Positions 49,327 through 62,577 of a stretch of DNA of 64,000 nucleotides are shown here, one piece after another; the stretch's first letter is position 1, and each line of letters starts with the position of its first letter. Under the pieces are notes generated by a model. The model did no database searches. It saw only the letters and a program-made list of their open reading frames with translations, and had not been told where the DNA came from. This stretch comes from Trichoplax adhaerens. Taxonomy: Eukaryota > Placozoa > Uniplacotomia > Trichoplacea > Trichoplacidae. The DNA is taken from positions 1,237,836-1,301,835 of the forward strand of contig NW_002060949.1 of the NCBI RefSeq assembly GCF_000150275.1, written 5' to 3'. Made by a program: the position numbers and the translations under genes.

Positions 49327-52125
49327 CAAGGGACGCAAAATTTCAATTTGCTTCGCGTTGATTTGATTGATAATAATGAATTCTCTTCGTATTTCAACTC
49401 TTCATGAGTCGGATACAAGATGATTTAGTGGTATAATATCGTGTTGAGGAAGCTCAGCAGTCTCGGCTTGACATAGGAAGGAAATTAGTTCACGACTTCA
49501 GTACTCGTATATCTCATTTTGCAGCAGTTGCTTACTGTAAATGTTTCTAGTTACTCTAGACTGAGTTTTACATTGCGCATGTTTCACTATGCGTAGTATA
49601 GTACTGTATCACCAGTACAATACACTACCGTACAGCAATGTATTATACAAATCTCTGCGACTTTGGATTGGATTTATTGCACCTATTCGCTTGAAGAGAA
49701 TGAATAAAATGGTTGGCTACATAGCGGACAGGAAATAACCCTTTACTAAAATGACTAGGCCGACTATTCTACTGATCATTTGAAGTATATAATATGTCTG
49801 CAGCCGTACACCGTACTGTCTAAGGTTATCTGAATAAGCGGCTAGGTTAATGTGCACCTTAGTTTGTACCGTGCACAGTTTCAATGAGACAATATAGGAA
49901 AATGGCCAGAATAGGACTGTCATAAAACTATCAGTCCGTTCTGTTAAGTTCTCAAATTTCCTTTTTTATTTCGTTAACCCAATTTGAAGTATACTATCAC
50001 CACATGCATCAACAACATACCATGAAGAAACTATAATGACTGAACTACATCTACCTTCAAATAAACATCGTGCTGTCAGAATGAGAGTTTTGATAATATT
50101 AATTCATATTATATTCAGTCATGGACTTCGAAGTGGAAATTCTCGGTAAGAAGTTGATGCAATATATACTGGAACATAAATACGCTAACATTTCATCACT
50201 GCAAGCATAAAATACTGTAACTTTATAATCACATCCATACTTGAGATTATAAACTGCATGGATATCATGCTAAATATATTTTTTATTATCACATAATCCA
50301 ATGAGTATATTATAATACGTCTCTGAGCTTTCTGCTAAAGCATCAATTTATAGTAATACTTAGGCTAAAATCGTGCTATGCTAAAGTCTTGCTATATTTT
50401 GATGAGTATCCATGCATTATATAGTATAACATACATTAATACGATGAAAAAATTTTTCCTTCAAGTGTAAAAATAATACTTTGGCTAATTTCACCTAACG
50501 ATTAACTATTCGATTACCTTTACCAGTAACTAAGAAGCAATATCAGTTTAGTTAGGCTAGCATTATCCAATTCGAGATTAGAAACGCTATCATTATTTAT
50601 CCAGTATTATCAGACATAAAAAGACCTTGCAGACCAGATAGGAAAAAAAGCTACAGAGTATTCCTCAAACAGGACAATGAAATATAGCAGCGAAATAGCT
50701 GCACCAAAGTATTTCCCTTCTAGAATTAGTGGTCGGTATACGCGTCTAGGTATATATCCGTTTAACTATCTGTATACTAAACTATCTCGATTTTAATGTT
50801 ACAGATTAATAATGAAGATTGTAGTGCCGTAAGAAATTTAAATGAAATGAAATGCTCTCTATCATTTATTAATTTATCCCGTTATAAGTTCAAAATCGTC
50901 ATGACGTTCATTTGGTGGTATCATACAGTTAATCTTTATCTTGGTACGTGTAAGCCAACAAATCGTTCTACAACTCTATAGCTAAAACTACTGGTATCAA
51001 GATCACCTATCTGAAAGAAGCATTAGCAATGATTCCATTTTCAATTAATATAAATTTAATTCAGCTCGATATTTCATTCTCTGTATCATAAATTAACAAA
51101 TTCAAAAAGGACTAGGTATTGCGTGATGCTATTTCAAAACTGCAATATATAAATGCTTTTATCATGCAGCTATTCAACCTCAGATTGGCGAATTTATCGG
51201 AGACTTAAGAATTTTTTAGAGTATAGAAAGAAATACATAGCTTAATACCGATAATAAATTTTCCAGCTTCAGATTACCGGTACACATCAACATCTCTCAA
51301 TTGCTTATTTTGAAAATTGAAATGAACTTCTAATCTCTTGTAGTAGCTTCAATACTTCGATTCCAGTTAATAATGATGTACTACAAACTAGTAAGTATTA
51401 ATAACCCGCATACCCTATACTGTAAGCCTATTCTCATTGCATAAACTTGAAAATGTAAATATATATATCTATATTATTTAAGGAAGACATAGAATGACGA
51501 TTTTCCTATGATCACACCATTTTAAGTAAAACTATTCTCATAAATAAATTAACTATCTATACAAAATCTTACTTAAACTATCCTAATAATATCATATGAC
51601 TCAAAACGAATTTAATGTACGAAACATACGTTTATAGTATGTGCAACAAGTTGAGAACTTAAACCAATAACATGTTATTTTAAGAGATTATAGAGCTTTG
51701 AATTGTTTTTGTCATATTTAGAAAGAGATTATAGGATTGTTGCAATAGCAATACAGTTCATTTAGTATATTAAGAAGAAAACCTCTGCAATTAATATGCT
51801 TCTATGCTATCACCAGTTTTAAATACATATAACTTTATAGAGTTACTATTCTCTTAATTCAATATGTATCTTCCTGAGGTCGTAATTGCGTCCTAGGCAA
51901 ATTTTTGGAATCATAAAATTTTTGTTTAATAGATGCTACATCTATGTAGGTGCGCTATTAAAAATGTAACTATCCAAGTTACCAATATATCAGTCAAGAT
52001 AGAATAATTTCTAAAATTTTGTAGCACTACAGACCATTGTTCATATATAAGAAATTATTATGACCTCAACTGTTTCATGTATGCCGCACAAAGAATATAT
52101 ATTTATATATTATCCTCATAGTTTA

Positions 52126-52873
52126 TAATGACATCCTAGTTCAACTTATGTAGCAATGTACGCAGTATAAAAAATTGACGACAGTTATTATTGTAAATAC
52201 CCGTATTTTACCTAGTAAATATATTAAATTAATTTTCTGTTAGTAATATATGTATGCGTGTTACGGATTTGCTTTACCGTAAATAAATGTAGATATTTTT
52301 GTATGTTAAGAGTAACTTTGATCTAATACCATTGTCAATATTATTATAGATGTAAAACTGTGATGCTAAATCGTTAATGGATTCCCATCAACGACGGTGA
52401 GGCTTTTAGATGATGATGAGATGTAAGCTGATTACAATAAGAATCAATTGTTTTGTACAGGAAAGCTTGGTAAATGAATAAAAGAGGATGCATTTATAAA
52501 TATAGGAGAGATTTAATTGAAGTTACTGAGTAGAGTACGCTATCATCGATAAAGATCACATTAAATAGTTACCAAAAAGCTTCTTGTCTGTGACTTACTG
52601 TTGCTTAAGGTCATACACTAGGTTAGTGAAGTTAGTGACGCTTAGTCGTAGGGATACAGTGCGATAGAAACTAACGGTAGTAAATTATGGAGTTAAATAT
52701 CGCAAACGTGGTTGTAACAATGCGATATTAAAATGCTATCCTTGCTGTTTTATAATGATATAACCTCGTTCAACTTGTGCAGAGGCTTGAGAAACATTAA
52801 AGATTGACAGCAGTTATTACTGTATGAACGTACGTAACCTAAAAATCTATTTAATCGATTTCAGTAATATAGC
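52126..52873 (+). repeat. Diverged direct repeat pair (~125 bp units)
   Basis: Copies at about 52,126-52,255 and 52,751-52,873 share TATAATGA-AT-CCT-GTTCAACTT-TG, then ATTGAC-ACAGTTATTA-TGTA and a TAGTAATATA end, with many substitutions between. They are about 625 bases apart in the same orientation, as for an old duplication or two copies of one element. Confidence 0.65.
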
Positions 52874-55800
52874 TTCTTTGTTATCGAGCTAGCAATCTTA
52901 GTTTTCAAGATATTTTATCTCGAGATGATTTTTGAGTTGTCAAATAGCTAATCCAGAAACTATCCACATGCTAAAGACTGCTTACATACGTACAGTATAC
53001 TCTAAGTTTACGAAGCAAATGATCACGTAATCGTTACACGACTCCATTTTTGAATCATTTATTTGGCCTTTCATCTACTCAACCATCACACGAAGAATGA
53101 AGAACTGTCTACGTAATTTTTTCAGTAAGATGAACTGATCCATACGTTTTATAAAAGCTATCATATATTCTAACTTGTGAAATACTTGTAGATATAAGAA
53201 TCACCCGGGTCAATATATCGAATGTCTTATTTTTTAAACTAGTTAAGAATTATCCATTTTGTGTATACGAGTAAAATTTTAAGACTTTCTCTATTAATCT
53301 GATAAGACGCGAGTAGCGCAATCACATAATCAATAAAGATTACTTAGTATACGATATCAGGGTTACAGATTCTAATAAAGGATACAATGATAATATCGAT
53401 TTCATGATTAACATATGAAACACTAATCTAATGAATTATTACAATCATACCGTACTTTTACAAAGATTACTAGCAAATGTTGGCGTGACACAACACTGCT
53501 AAATTTACAACTTGGCATGCCGATCGCTTTTCTTTGATTCTCTAACAGTATAATTGTATTGCGGCATATTATTATTGGCAATCTACCATATGCGCATTAA
53601 GTTATTAAATCTTGATGGGAGGATCGTCCCATATTTTTCAATGAAAACCATAAAATGTTAGAAACATTCCGATATATTATGGTGATGACATAACGTTGAA
53701 ATCTCAGTAAGATATTAAACGCAAGGATTAGCGTATTTACTGTATAAGGACTAAATTATATTTATTCGTCGAATGATTTTAATTATGCTGTTATTCATCG
53801 CCTTATTAGATTTAATTTATCAGAAGGCGTGCCGCTTATCTTACATCAAGTGTCAATATTTTGTAGAATTCTTGAATCAGTTGACGTTTATACATCGAGA
53901 TAAATATTAACAGTATAGATGATTTGACTGCAAATAGAACTTTGTAAGGTTATTTTCTATTAGTAAATTACGATAAAAGTGATATTACAGCCACGAAATC
54001 TCATCGGCATTTTTGGATAAAGCTGTCTTTATGTCATACGGTATAATACGCAACATTACTTCATTCCTGTATTGAGTAACAAATAAATAAACAAAAAAAT
54101 AAATAAATATGCCGAATCCAATGGGAACGAAAAAAAGATAAAATTAACATTTGTTTATTATCTAGTCTTCTACCATCAGGTAAACAATCAGATCTATGTC
54201 CGTCACATACGCCAGTAACTATAATCAGATTAATACTCTTTCACAGCACCATTAGCTTTACTATCAGCCAAAAATTATTATTGATACTATTTGGTTAGGG
54301 CAATAAATAACAATGAAATAAGTACTTGATGTTAATGAATGAAAGCGTCAATAGTTACCGTATGCGCTCCTACTTGACATCTAATAGAATGATACCGTCT
54401 GTCGTCTGCTGTGACTTAAAACTTTATTATATATGCATGATTGAGATATTTCAAATGAAAGAGAAATAAACTGAACATGTAGAAAAACACGTACGGCTCG
54501 CGGAATTACCAACTGCTCGTTGTATGATAATCGTACGCTTGCTATACTTAATTAATTAGTAATCGCTTACCTGATTATAACTGAAAATATTAGAATATAG
54601 TATTTCAAGAATCATGCTGTAACTGTTCATTGATATATTTTAACATTGACTTTCTTCTACTATATGCGAGAAGTACCGGATAACTAAAGGTCAAAAATAT
54701 GCTTTAGTGGAGAAGTGGCAGTAGCATTAACATACGCTACTTTACCAATCTGCAACAACCACCCTAGCAAAAACAGACCTACAAATAATTGTAATATAGC
54801 TATAAATTAATATAATATTCCCAAAATTCCTGTTTTAAAGTCGTAAGCTGGCAAGCGCATTCTAAGATTATTGCTCGAATGATTTAATTTCAATTTATCT
54901 AGTTTAAATTTAAATTTAAAATTTTAATTTATTTTTTGTAGAATATCGTAATTTTACTGGATGTTATTATCCACTAAGCACATTTGTAGTCATGATAACG
55001 CTAATTTACATTACGTATAAGTACATACAATATCATCCATGCAAACATACGTCACTCAGGTTATATCGCTATAACAACCAAGCACAGCCCATATGGAACA
55101 TGGTAAAACCTCAATTTAAATCACCACTGTATATAATAGTCATATCTAGAGCTAATATAGCGAAAGTTATTGAAAATATTTTATTGAACATTTAATGTTC
55201 TTATACAGACAGAATGCGACGTTCATTAGAACTAACGGGAACTAGCTCTAAGAGCTTTATAATTATCTGTATACATAAATATATGCGTTAATTTGGCTAT
55301 ACTATCTTAATGAAGTTAATTAGATGCAAAGGAGTGATATAAGGATTAAATAAATGCCATAAAAGTATGTAACATATCGCACCATTAAGTGTGCTATTAG
55401 TTATATAATTGGTGCTATTTTTAGTTTAGAGATTCTACGTTTAAATCTTCTAAATTCTAAAGTGATGAAGAACCAATAGGCGATGCTCGCGAATATTATT
55501 CTTAACGTTGCCATACAGTAAAGTGCCACTTTGACTGTAAAGATGTACAGTATACTAAAATGATAACGTAGATCGTTTTTGACTTGAAAGTCATCAAATC
55601 TGTACATTTGCTTCTACAATCGTTGATACATTATTGCTATCTTCTGTCCATATTTATCGGCGATTTATGAATTACGAAATTTAAAAAAGGACGTTACTAA
55701 TAAAATATAATTTAATTACCTACACTGATAATGTTACATGCCTTACAAATAATTACAACAGTTGTATCACATTTAATTACTAGCGGAGACACTATTTCAA

Positions 55801-57280
55801 AATGAGCAGGTGCAAAGTAGAAATCAGAAGATATACAGTCCTCTGTGTTTCATCATATACAGTAATGTTATATTATTTGGACGCTGGTGTACATGAAATT
55901 TAGTTACTTCATCGAGTCCGGTTGCATGTTATGCTTTTGCACTGACTGAGTAGCCAGCGCTGTAGTATTATTCCTTATTGCAATACACAGATTGTATGCC
56001 TACATTGGTAGACCATATGTAGAGGATAACAAATATAAATTAAAATCTTTAATCTTGCACCAGCTATTATTGATATTCTTGTGTACATAGCTGTAAGTTG
56101 TGATAATATCGATCTAAAATTACTATCTAATCTCCAAACATCTATCCTCAGTATAGCTGCTACTGCTCTCTTAACGCCTCCAGCTATAGTAACAACTTGT
56201 TCCTAAATCCTAAATATCGCCAGCATTGTTACTATCTCATATATAGAAGTATCAAGACTGACATAAGAGTATAGCTCTAAAATCATCCAAAACTGTTACA
56301 ATCTGTACAAGCACACCATGAAATTATCCATGCATTAAATAAGGCTTTTTAAGCTAACTTATGGAAACTACAATTATAACATGGAGTGATAGTTGCTATA
56401 TTGCGCAATTGAAACGTAACTTTATTAAGGTAACAATTTATTCCACAATGGAAAGGTTAAAATATGTAATGCAATTTGTTATGCAATATAAGTACGTGAT
56501 ATAAACTTATAAGGAATAAAATTTTTGAATATACCGTACTATACCATATTTGATACGGAGTATTAAACAGTTCACGGAGCGATCACGCGGTGCTCAATTC
56601 AGTAGATTGTCAAAATACTGTACATACTTCTGTTACAACAGCTGATAATGTTCTAGTAAGTGTTAGTAAAGGATGAGTAAAATACATTTTTTTCTGTAAC
56701 ACTTTGTAGGTGTAACTCATTTATAGCTTGTTTATGGTTAGTGAATTCCTTGACTACGAATGGGCGCTGGGTTATCAATTTTCTGTACAAGTTCGGCATT
56801 TACCGAAACGTACTAAACTATGAACTGTTTAAAATTTCAAACCTTGAAACAATTTATCCTCTGTTTGACATATATTGAATAATCATTAGTTGTCTATTAC
56901 CTTCACTAATTGTATTCCTCCTTAAATTAAATCGAAAATTTAAATTTTACTATGAGTTATGTCAAGAAAGTGATAGATGTATCTTGAATCGATTCGTACG
57001 TCTTCCTTAAATTTAGAACTGAGGTACGGTTTTATAGTTTTATTAGGTTTAAACCAAGAGCTAGTTACAGTATCGAACAGTTGATTGCCATCACATTTTA
57101 CAGTATACATTTATATAAGGATACATCTAATTTTAGGGTCATGACAATCTTGTGAAGTACAGTACAGTAATATACACTTCAATGTGGTAAACCGGAAGTG
57201 CTTTTACTAGGCAATACTAATTAATATATCCAACAATCTCGCACTTTAATACTGTGAGAATTAAAATTAGCAGCTGCAGC

Positions 57281-57480
57281 TATAAAAGCAGCGCATTATT
57301 TTACGTCTTTCCATTGGAATAAAATCCTGAGCAACGAACCTTTCAATGCTGAAATCGCCTTCAAATCGGTTAGTATCGTTTAATTTACTGCAACGTATTA
57401 CGGATTATTATATACATTGTCATTTAACCGATATTTTTAAACGATTTATACTATACGTACCGTACATGATATTATCATAA
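57281..57480 (+). promoter_or_regulatory. Orphan TATA-type promoter followed by a 44-codon ORF
   Basis: CAGCTATAAAAGCAGCGC places a canonical TATAAAAG at 57281-57288. An ATG at 57346, about 60 bases downstream, opens an uninterrupted frame to TAA at 57478-57480. Its product starts MLKSPSNRLVSFNLLQRI; it resembles nothing I know. A possible donor (GGTTAG) lies early in the frame, so it could also be a first exon. Spacing suits a real core promoter, but chance cannot be excluded. Confidence 0.25.
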
Positions 57481-60400
57481 TCGCATAGAATGTGCTACCC
57501 CTCTTTTTCCCTGTGATAAAAAATTTTATGAGATACACGGTTAATTAATCTACGTCAATGTACGTAGGGGATTACTTTATTAATAATACAGTACCTACAA
57601 ATTACGTTTCTAGTCTAGTGCAGTAGTCTGGTTTGGCTCACAAATGCATCGCATCACTTTACGGTTTAGCGTACGTCAAAAACCTAAATTAATTAACTGT
57701 ATAATTCTGTACTCTACTACTTCGATCCGTTGAAGCTCTAATTTATTGTACTCTACTACCTATACAGAAGCAAATACTTCCAGAATGCGGCATATACTGT
57801 ACTGTGTTTGCTATTCATGTTTATTTATCGTAATTATTAAATTAAAATCGATTTCTGGCTTATAAAGTATAGCACTTATTCTATTTTCATCGTATGATAT
57901 AAAGCATTATTTATGTTACGAAATCAGGGGTCATAGTTTAAAGTGAGTAACGCGTCGTACGATAAATTCATTTCGATTTGCAACTGTCATGTGCTGTAAA
58001 AATGTGAAATAGCTGGCATAAAATAGAATCCATGGCACGATGCCATTTATTCTATATAGTAGGTTAGCTGATGGAAAGTTTTTTTCTAAATCGGCTATTT
58101 TAAAGCTCTGCTGTATATTACGTGCATAATATGCCTTGCGAAGTTGCAATTTCACACTACTGACGGTTAAACTGTATAATGACACTGCAGGCGAGTCTCG
58201 CATGATCACTACTAAATACAATACAAATTAATTAGTCGTAATTATCAATTATGTTAATCGCATAATTTGCATCAACCAAAAATCGACGTAGAGGGGTGTG
58301 GTACAGTGCTCAAGTTTTACGACTACGGTGACCGTTACTGAACCGGACGGTATAGATTAAATGATAGTAATTAATTACAATTACTTTTTTATTTTATTTT
58401 TTTGTTACTGGATGCACAAAACTGGTAACTACCCTCTGAAAAATGATAACCAAGCCCGTCAGTTGATTTATGGTACATAACTGTTGAGTATTTAGTGTTG
58501 TAGTAAAAAAAACTAAGCCAGTAAGTCCTGCTGACTCAATCCTACCATCCACTCATCGTAATGTCACACACTTTTTTTAATAATAAAATAATAATTATAA
58601 TTTATACATATATTGTTGCTTATCAAGGTATAATCTATGAGTAATGCTTAGTTATTGCTTTAAAGTAAAAATATGATAATTATATTATTTGTTAGTAATT
58701 TATTAGTTGTCAACCTCCCATTTTAGCATCATTGAATATAAGCATTTGTGCTAGTTAACCTTTTAATTAACTGGATGGTAGGTGGGGTGGGTCCATATGA
58801 ACATTATTTCAACTTACATAAAAAGTTTTACACAATGAAATGTCAATAATTATTGTGCATAATGCATTACTGGAAATATAGGGTTTTATCATTCAATTAG
58901 TACTTTTACGTGCGTTGCATATATAAAGTATACTCCCTAAAGTTATCAGAAAGAAGTTTCGGTGCTTCTATGCTACGAAATGTCCAAAAACAGCAATTTT
59001 GAGCTTTACAGTAGAGGACTGTGGTAGATGGCATCAGCCATCACCCATCTGATTTCTCTGTTGGGGCCAGACTCAGCTTCTGTAGTTCTGCGTGCAGTCA
59101 TCAAGAAAAGGATATCTGTCATGGACTGCAAGAAGTCGTGACTAATTTATAAATTTAGCGTCTAGTGCAAAGAAGCAGTGGTCTATTTTAAAGCAGTAGT
59201 AGTGGAGATTACACTCATCATTATAGGGGTTAGGCAAAAATTTAAAAAATTCTTCCCCAGATTGCGTATCATTAATACGCTGTACGCTAGTACTGTACTA
59301 CATACAGTAACATCTGAGTCATTACGACTCCATATGGCGCACGGTTACAGCAGTTGCAGTATGGCACTTTGCAGCGTTGCACTGTCTACGCATGCGCATT
59401 GTCAAGAATGAATTCGTAATATTACCGTTGTCTGTTGAAAGAGCATTTCTGCAGCTTTTTAGTCGATGTGAGCAGGTTCTTATAATAACATAGGAGTGGG
59501 CAAACAGTAATTTTCTCGGTTATCACAAATAATATAGAATTAATTGCAATGAATATTTTAATCTGTGTTTTCTGCCGACCTTGCGACTCCCCGCCTTATC
59601 ACTAGACTGCAAAAGATTAATCTAATTACGGTTGACTGTCTGCGTCTACTCCCATACTGTACCGTACTGTATCGTACATTGGATTACTATTCTGCTATCC
59701 TAAATACGTAGTATGCTGCACTTAACAATAATTATGGATGGAACCAGATACGAATACGAACATTCAGCTCGATGCTATGCAAATAAATTAAGTTTCTTGT
59801 ATAACTTGACTCAGAGCATGGTATAAATAAATTTAATTCATTGAAAATACAGTATTTCACTACCCAAACCAAATGATACTTATCGTTTTTGAGCTAGTAT
59901 ATGATACAAGCTGAAATGCAATAGAACTTTTTGACTACATGACTATATCAGTTTTGCACAAGATGCTGGTCTTCTAAGTTTTTTATTTGTACTATAATAC
60001 ATTAGCCCTTTACTGAGACCTGCATTTGACTTTGCTACAAATTCTGATCTATAGTATGTTGTATGTTGGTCGCATGAAGTTTATTGCTACAATCCAACAC
60101 TGCTGCAGCATATGAGCGCAAGATTGTAATAAGATATTGTTTACGTACTGACGATGGGGTTTAGGAAAATGCATACGTGGGATCGGCAAAAGTACAGTAT
60201 GCCTACAGTTCTGGCTCTACTAAACTTTGAACACTTACCTTAGCTTAAAGATGAATACTGTACTTAGTGTCTGAATTTTAGCTAGCTAAACAGCAAATAG
60301 GGGTGTACTGTAAGGTGTAAAAATACAGGTTAAGAGTCATAATTCTACGGTACAATGATGTATCATACTTATCAACCCACTAACTGCATAATGCCACCAA

Positions 60401-61324
60401 TTTAAAACGCGTCTGTCAATCACGAAATTATTTGATTGAGGTATGGCCTGTTATTATAGACCGCAAATTAATAGGAAAATTAGACTTGTAAACTTTAGAA
60501 AGTCTATTCTATCAAACTGAGATTGGAATGTGGTTGGAGGTAGTGTTCAAATAATCTGTGATGTTTGCATAACCCAAGTTCTGCATGATAAGTTTGAACC
60601 GCCCTATTTTTTAAACACACAATAGCCAGTATATTGATTGACGTGGTAAATGGAATGAATACTGTCAATGACTCTGCGTGAGCCTGGTTGCCATAGTTAT
60701 ACAAATATTCTATTACGTGATTGGCTATTCGTAATCCATAAGTACGATGATTACACATTCTTTCGCTCCTTTTCCCGTACCTCCAGTCGGTAGCAAGATA
60801 GAACGTCTGCCGGCGTTTGTTACATTTGTGACAGTCGCGATCCTTTTTAAAGACGCTTTTCTTCCTCTGCACAGTTTGCAGTCCTGGCTATTAATCCTTC
60901 TCCAGAAGGTACATATCACTTTACTAGAACTGTAATCTGCTATGGCTACAATTTGTTGCACTATGTTAGAGAAGATTTTAACATTTTTACGCACAGAAAG
61001 TAATTGGAATATGTAGTATAAGTGAAATTAAAGTACGGTAGGTGGATTTGTTAATACTAACATCCTTGCAATACAAACAGTATTATACTATGATATACGC
61101 CTAAATGATATAATTAGCAATTAGTACGACGCCGTATAGTCCAAAGGTCATTAGAGAACGATAAAGATGTCGCCTCTACTAGGCTAAAAGGAATGTTTTA
61201 ACTTGGAAAATTTGGACAGGAAATTTTAATGCCCGCTCAAATTTAGTAAATAGCAAAATATTGCCTATTTTAAAACACGCACATGAAGTATGTTGAGCTG
61301 ATGCTGGCAAACAAATAGTAATCC

Positions 61325-61332
61325 TATAAATA
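61325..61332 (+). promoter_or_regulatory. TATA-like element upstream of MYC
   Basis: TATAAATA lies 172 bases before the MYC start codon, consistent with a 5' UTR of about 140 bases. The frame is open upstream to 61357 without a convincing conserved start, so the ATG at 61504 is preferred. Confidence 0.35.
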
Positions 61333-61503
61333 CTTTGAGTGTACAGCCGATTGTAGGTGTTAAGAGATTATCCCGTATGGTTATACTTTTTTAGATGTAT
61401 TATACACTTGTTGCAATTGTCTATTAGAAATTTTCACTTTCTGGCAATCTTCCGAAAAAGTGTTAACTTCTATTTTAATTTTTATGTATATAGATCTATC
61501 AAG

Positions 61504-62577
61504 ATGGCAGTTCATGCGGAAGCCTTTTCAAATAAGTTAGATTTTGAGCCTTACGGCTCTTACTACATGGGTGAAGATAGTGAAGATGATAACATATGGA
61601 GTTGTCTTGACATCATGCCAACTCCACCATTGTCACCGGCTCGCCAGCAATACATAACTGATACTTCATCAAATTATCTCGCTGACAAATTGTTGCAAGT
61701 AACCGAAAATTTAGATTTCGACAATGCCTTGATTGACATGGTAGGGGATACCAATAGTATTTTCAATGGTGGTTCGAAACTTCGATCCAGCTTAATCCAG
61801 GATTGCATGTGGAATGCTGGCATTTGTGAAACCGACAAGAAGAATTTGGTTAACACGAACGTTAGTGCTTTTGATACGCCTTGTGCAACGCCACCGCGAG
61901 CAGAAGAGTTTATTTCGACTAGTGACTGTGTCGATCCCATCGCTGTATTTCCTTACACTCTTAGCGATCAAGGACAACAACAATTTGTAGAAGCTCAGTC
62001 CGATTCAGGTATTGCTTTGAAATAATAGTATGTAACTCAAAAATTTTGTAGTATAGTTAGCCTTGTTTTTTATACTATTTTGATTGTCTGACGAGTTTAC
62101 GCTGTTTTTTTTTTAGAAGAGGAAATTGATGTAGTAACAGTAGAAAAACCGAATAAACGAAAGCTAAGTTCCATTGAATTACCTCAGCAGCACAAAGTGA
62201 CCGAAGATTTACAAAGCCCTACGAAACGTGCGAAATCTCCGCAAATAAGTACCAAAGGCAAAGAAGCTTGTAGCCCGAAGGGAGGGTTATCCGTAAAGCC
62301 GGATATTGATAATGATGTTAAACGTGCAACTCATAATGTTTTAGAGAGGAAGAGACGCAATGATCTGAGGTATAGTTTCCAGACGCTCCGTGATCAAATA
62401 CCGGACTTGGAAGATAACGAACGTGCACCGAAAGTTAACATTTTAAAGAAGTCAACAGAGTACATCAAGTTCTTGAAAGAGGAGGAGAGTAAGCTAATCT
62501 CGATGAAAGAAACGGAAAGAGAAAGAAGGAAAGCTCTCTTGGCCAAAATCGACATTTTAAAGAGCAAAAGAAATTAG
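61504..62577 (+). CDS. MYC: MYC proto-oncogene family transcription factor
   Basis: bHLH-zipper factor that binds E-boxes with MAX to drive growth genes. Two exons, 61504-62008 and 62117-62577, joined by a 108-base GT-AG intron in phase 1, give 321 aa. An acidic start (YYMGEDSEDDNIW) precedes MYC box I, IMPTPPLSP, with Thr40 and Ser44 at the phosphodegron positions of human T58/S62. MYC box II is LIQDCMW (residues 97-103). A further conserved block, CVDPIAVFPYTLSD, spans 142-155. EEEIDVVTVEKP (169-180) is nearly the vertebrate acidic motif. The bHLH runs about 238-288 with His241, Glu245 and Arg249 at the E-box contact positions (HNVLERKRRN), followed by a short charged zipper to the stop. 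The intron sits just before EEEIDVV. The ATG at 61504 was chosen because conservation starts there. Confidence 0.96.

Larger units (their letters stand above)
49327..61503. other. 12-kb gene-poor region upstream of MYC
   Basis: Between the TRIT1 start (-) and the MYC start (+), I could not build any multi-exon gene. Contents seen: scattered pentamer units (49,590-49,625; 57,155-57,170; 59,650-59,680); a diverged direct repeat at 52.1 and 52.8 kb; a TATAAAAG element with a 44-codon ORF at 57.3 kb; a less AT-rich stretch at about 55,900-56,320; a GC-richer island at 58,995-59,410; and overlapping open frames with CxxC pairs at 60,504-60,994 (-). All are weak. Long-range MYC regulatory sequence is a reasonable but unproved reading. 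Confidence 0.5.

Noticed and set aside
50120-50211. ATG with MDFEVEIL then GTAAG, resembling a first coding exon
   Set aside because: No following exon in a compatible phase could be found, and the read-through frame is only about 30 codons.
55900-56320. Less AT-rich segment with a ~70-codon minus-strand frame without an early Met
   Set aside because: No similarity recognised, a stop immediately upstream, and no splice-supported partner exon.
57931-58221. 96-codon minus-strand frame with one hydrophobic stretch
   Set aside because: From its first ATG about 90 residues, no recognisable motif, no neighbouring exons and no promoter or poly(A) context; length alone is not enough.
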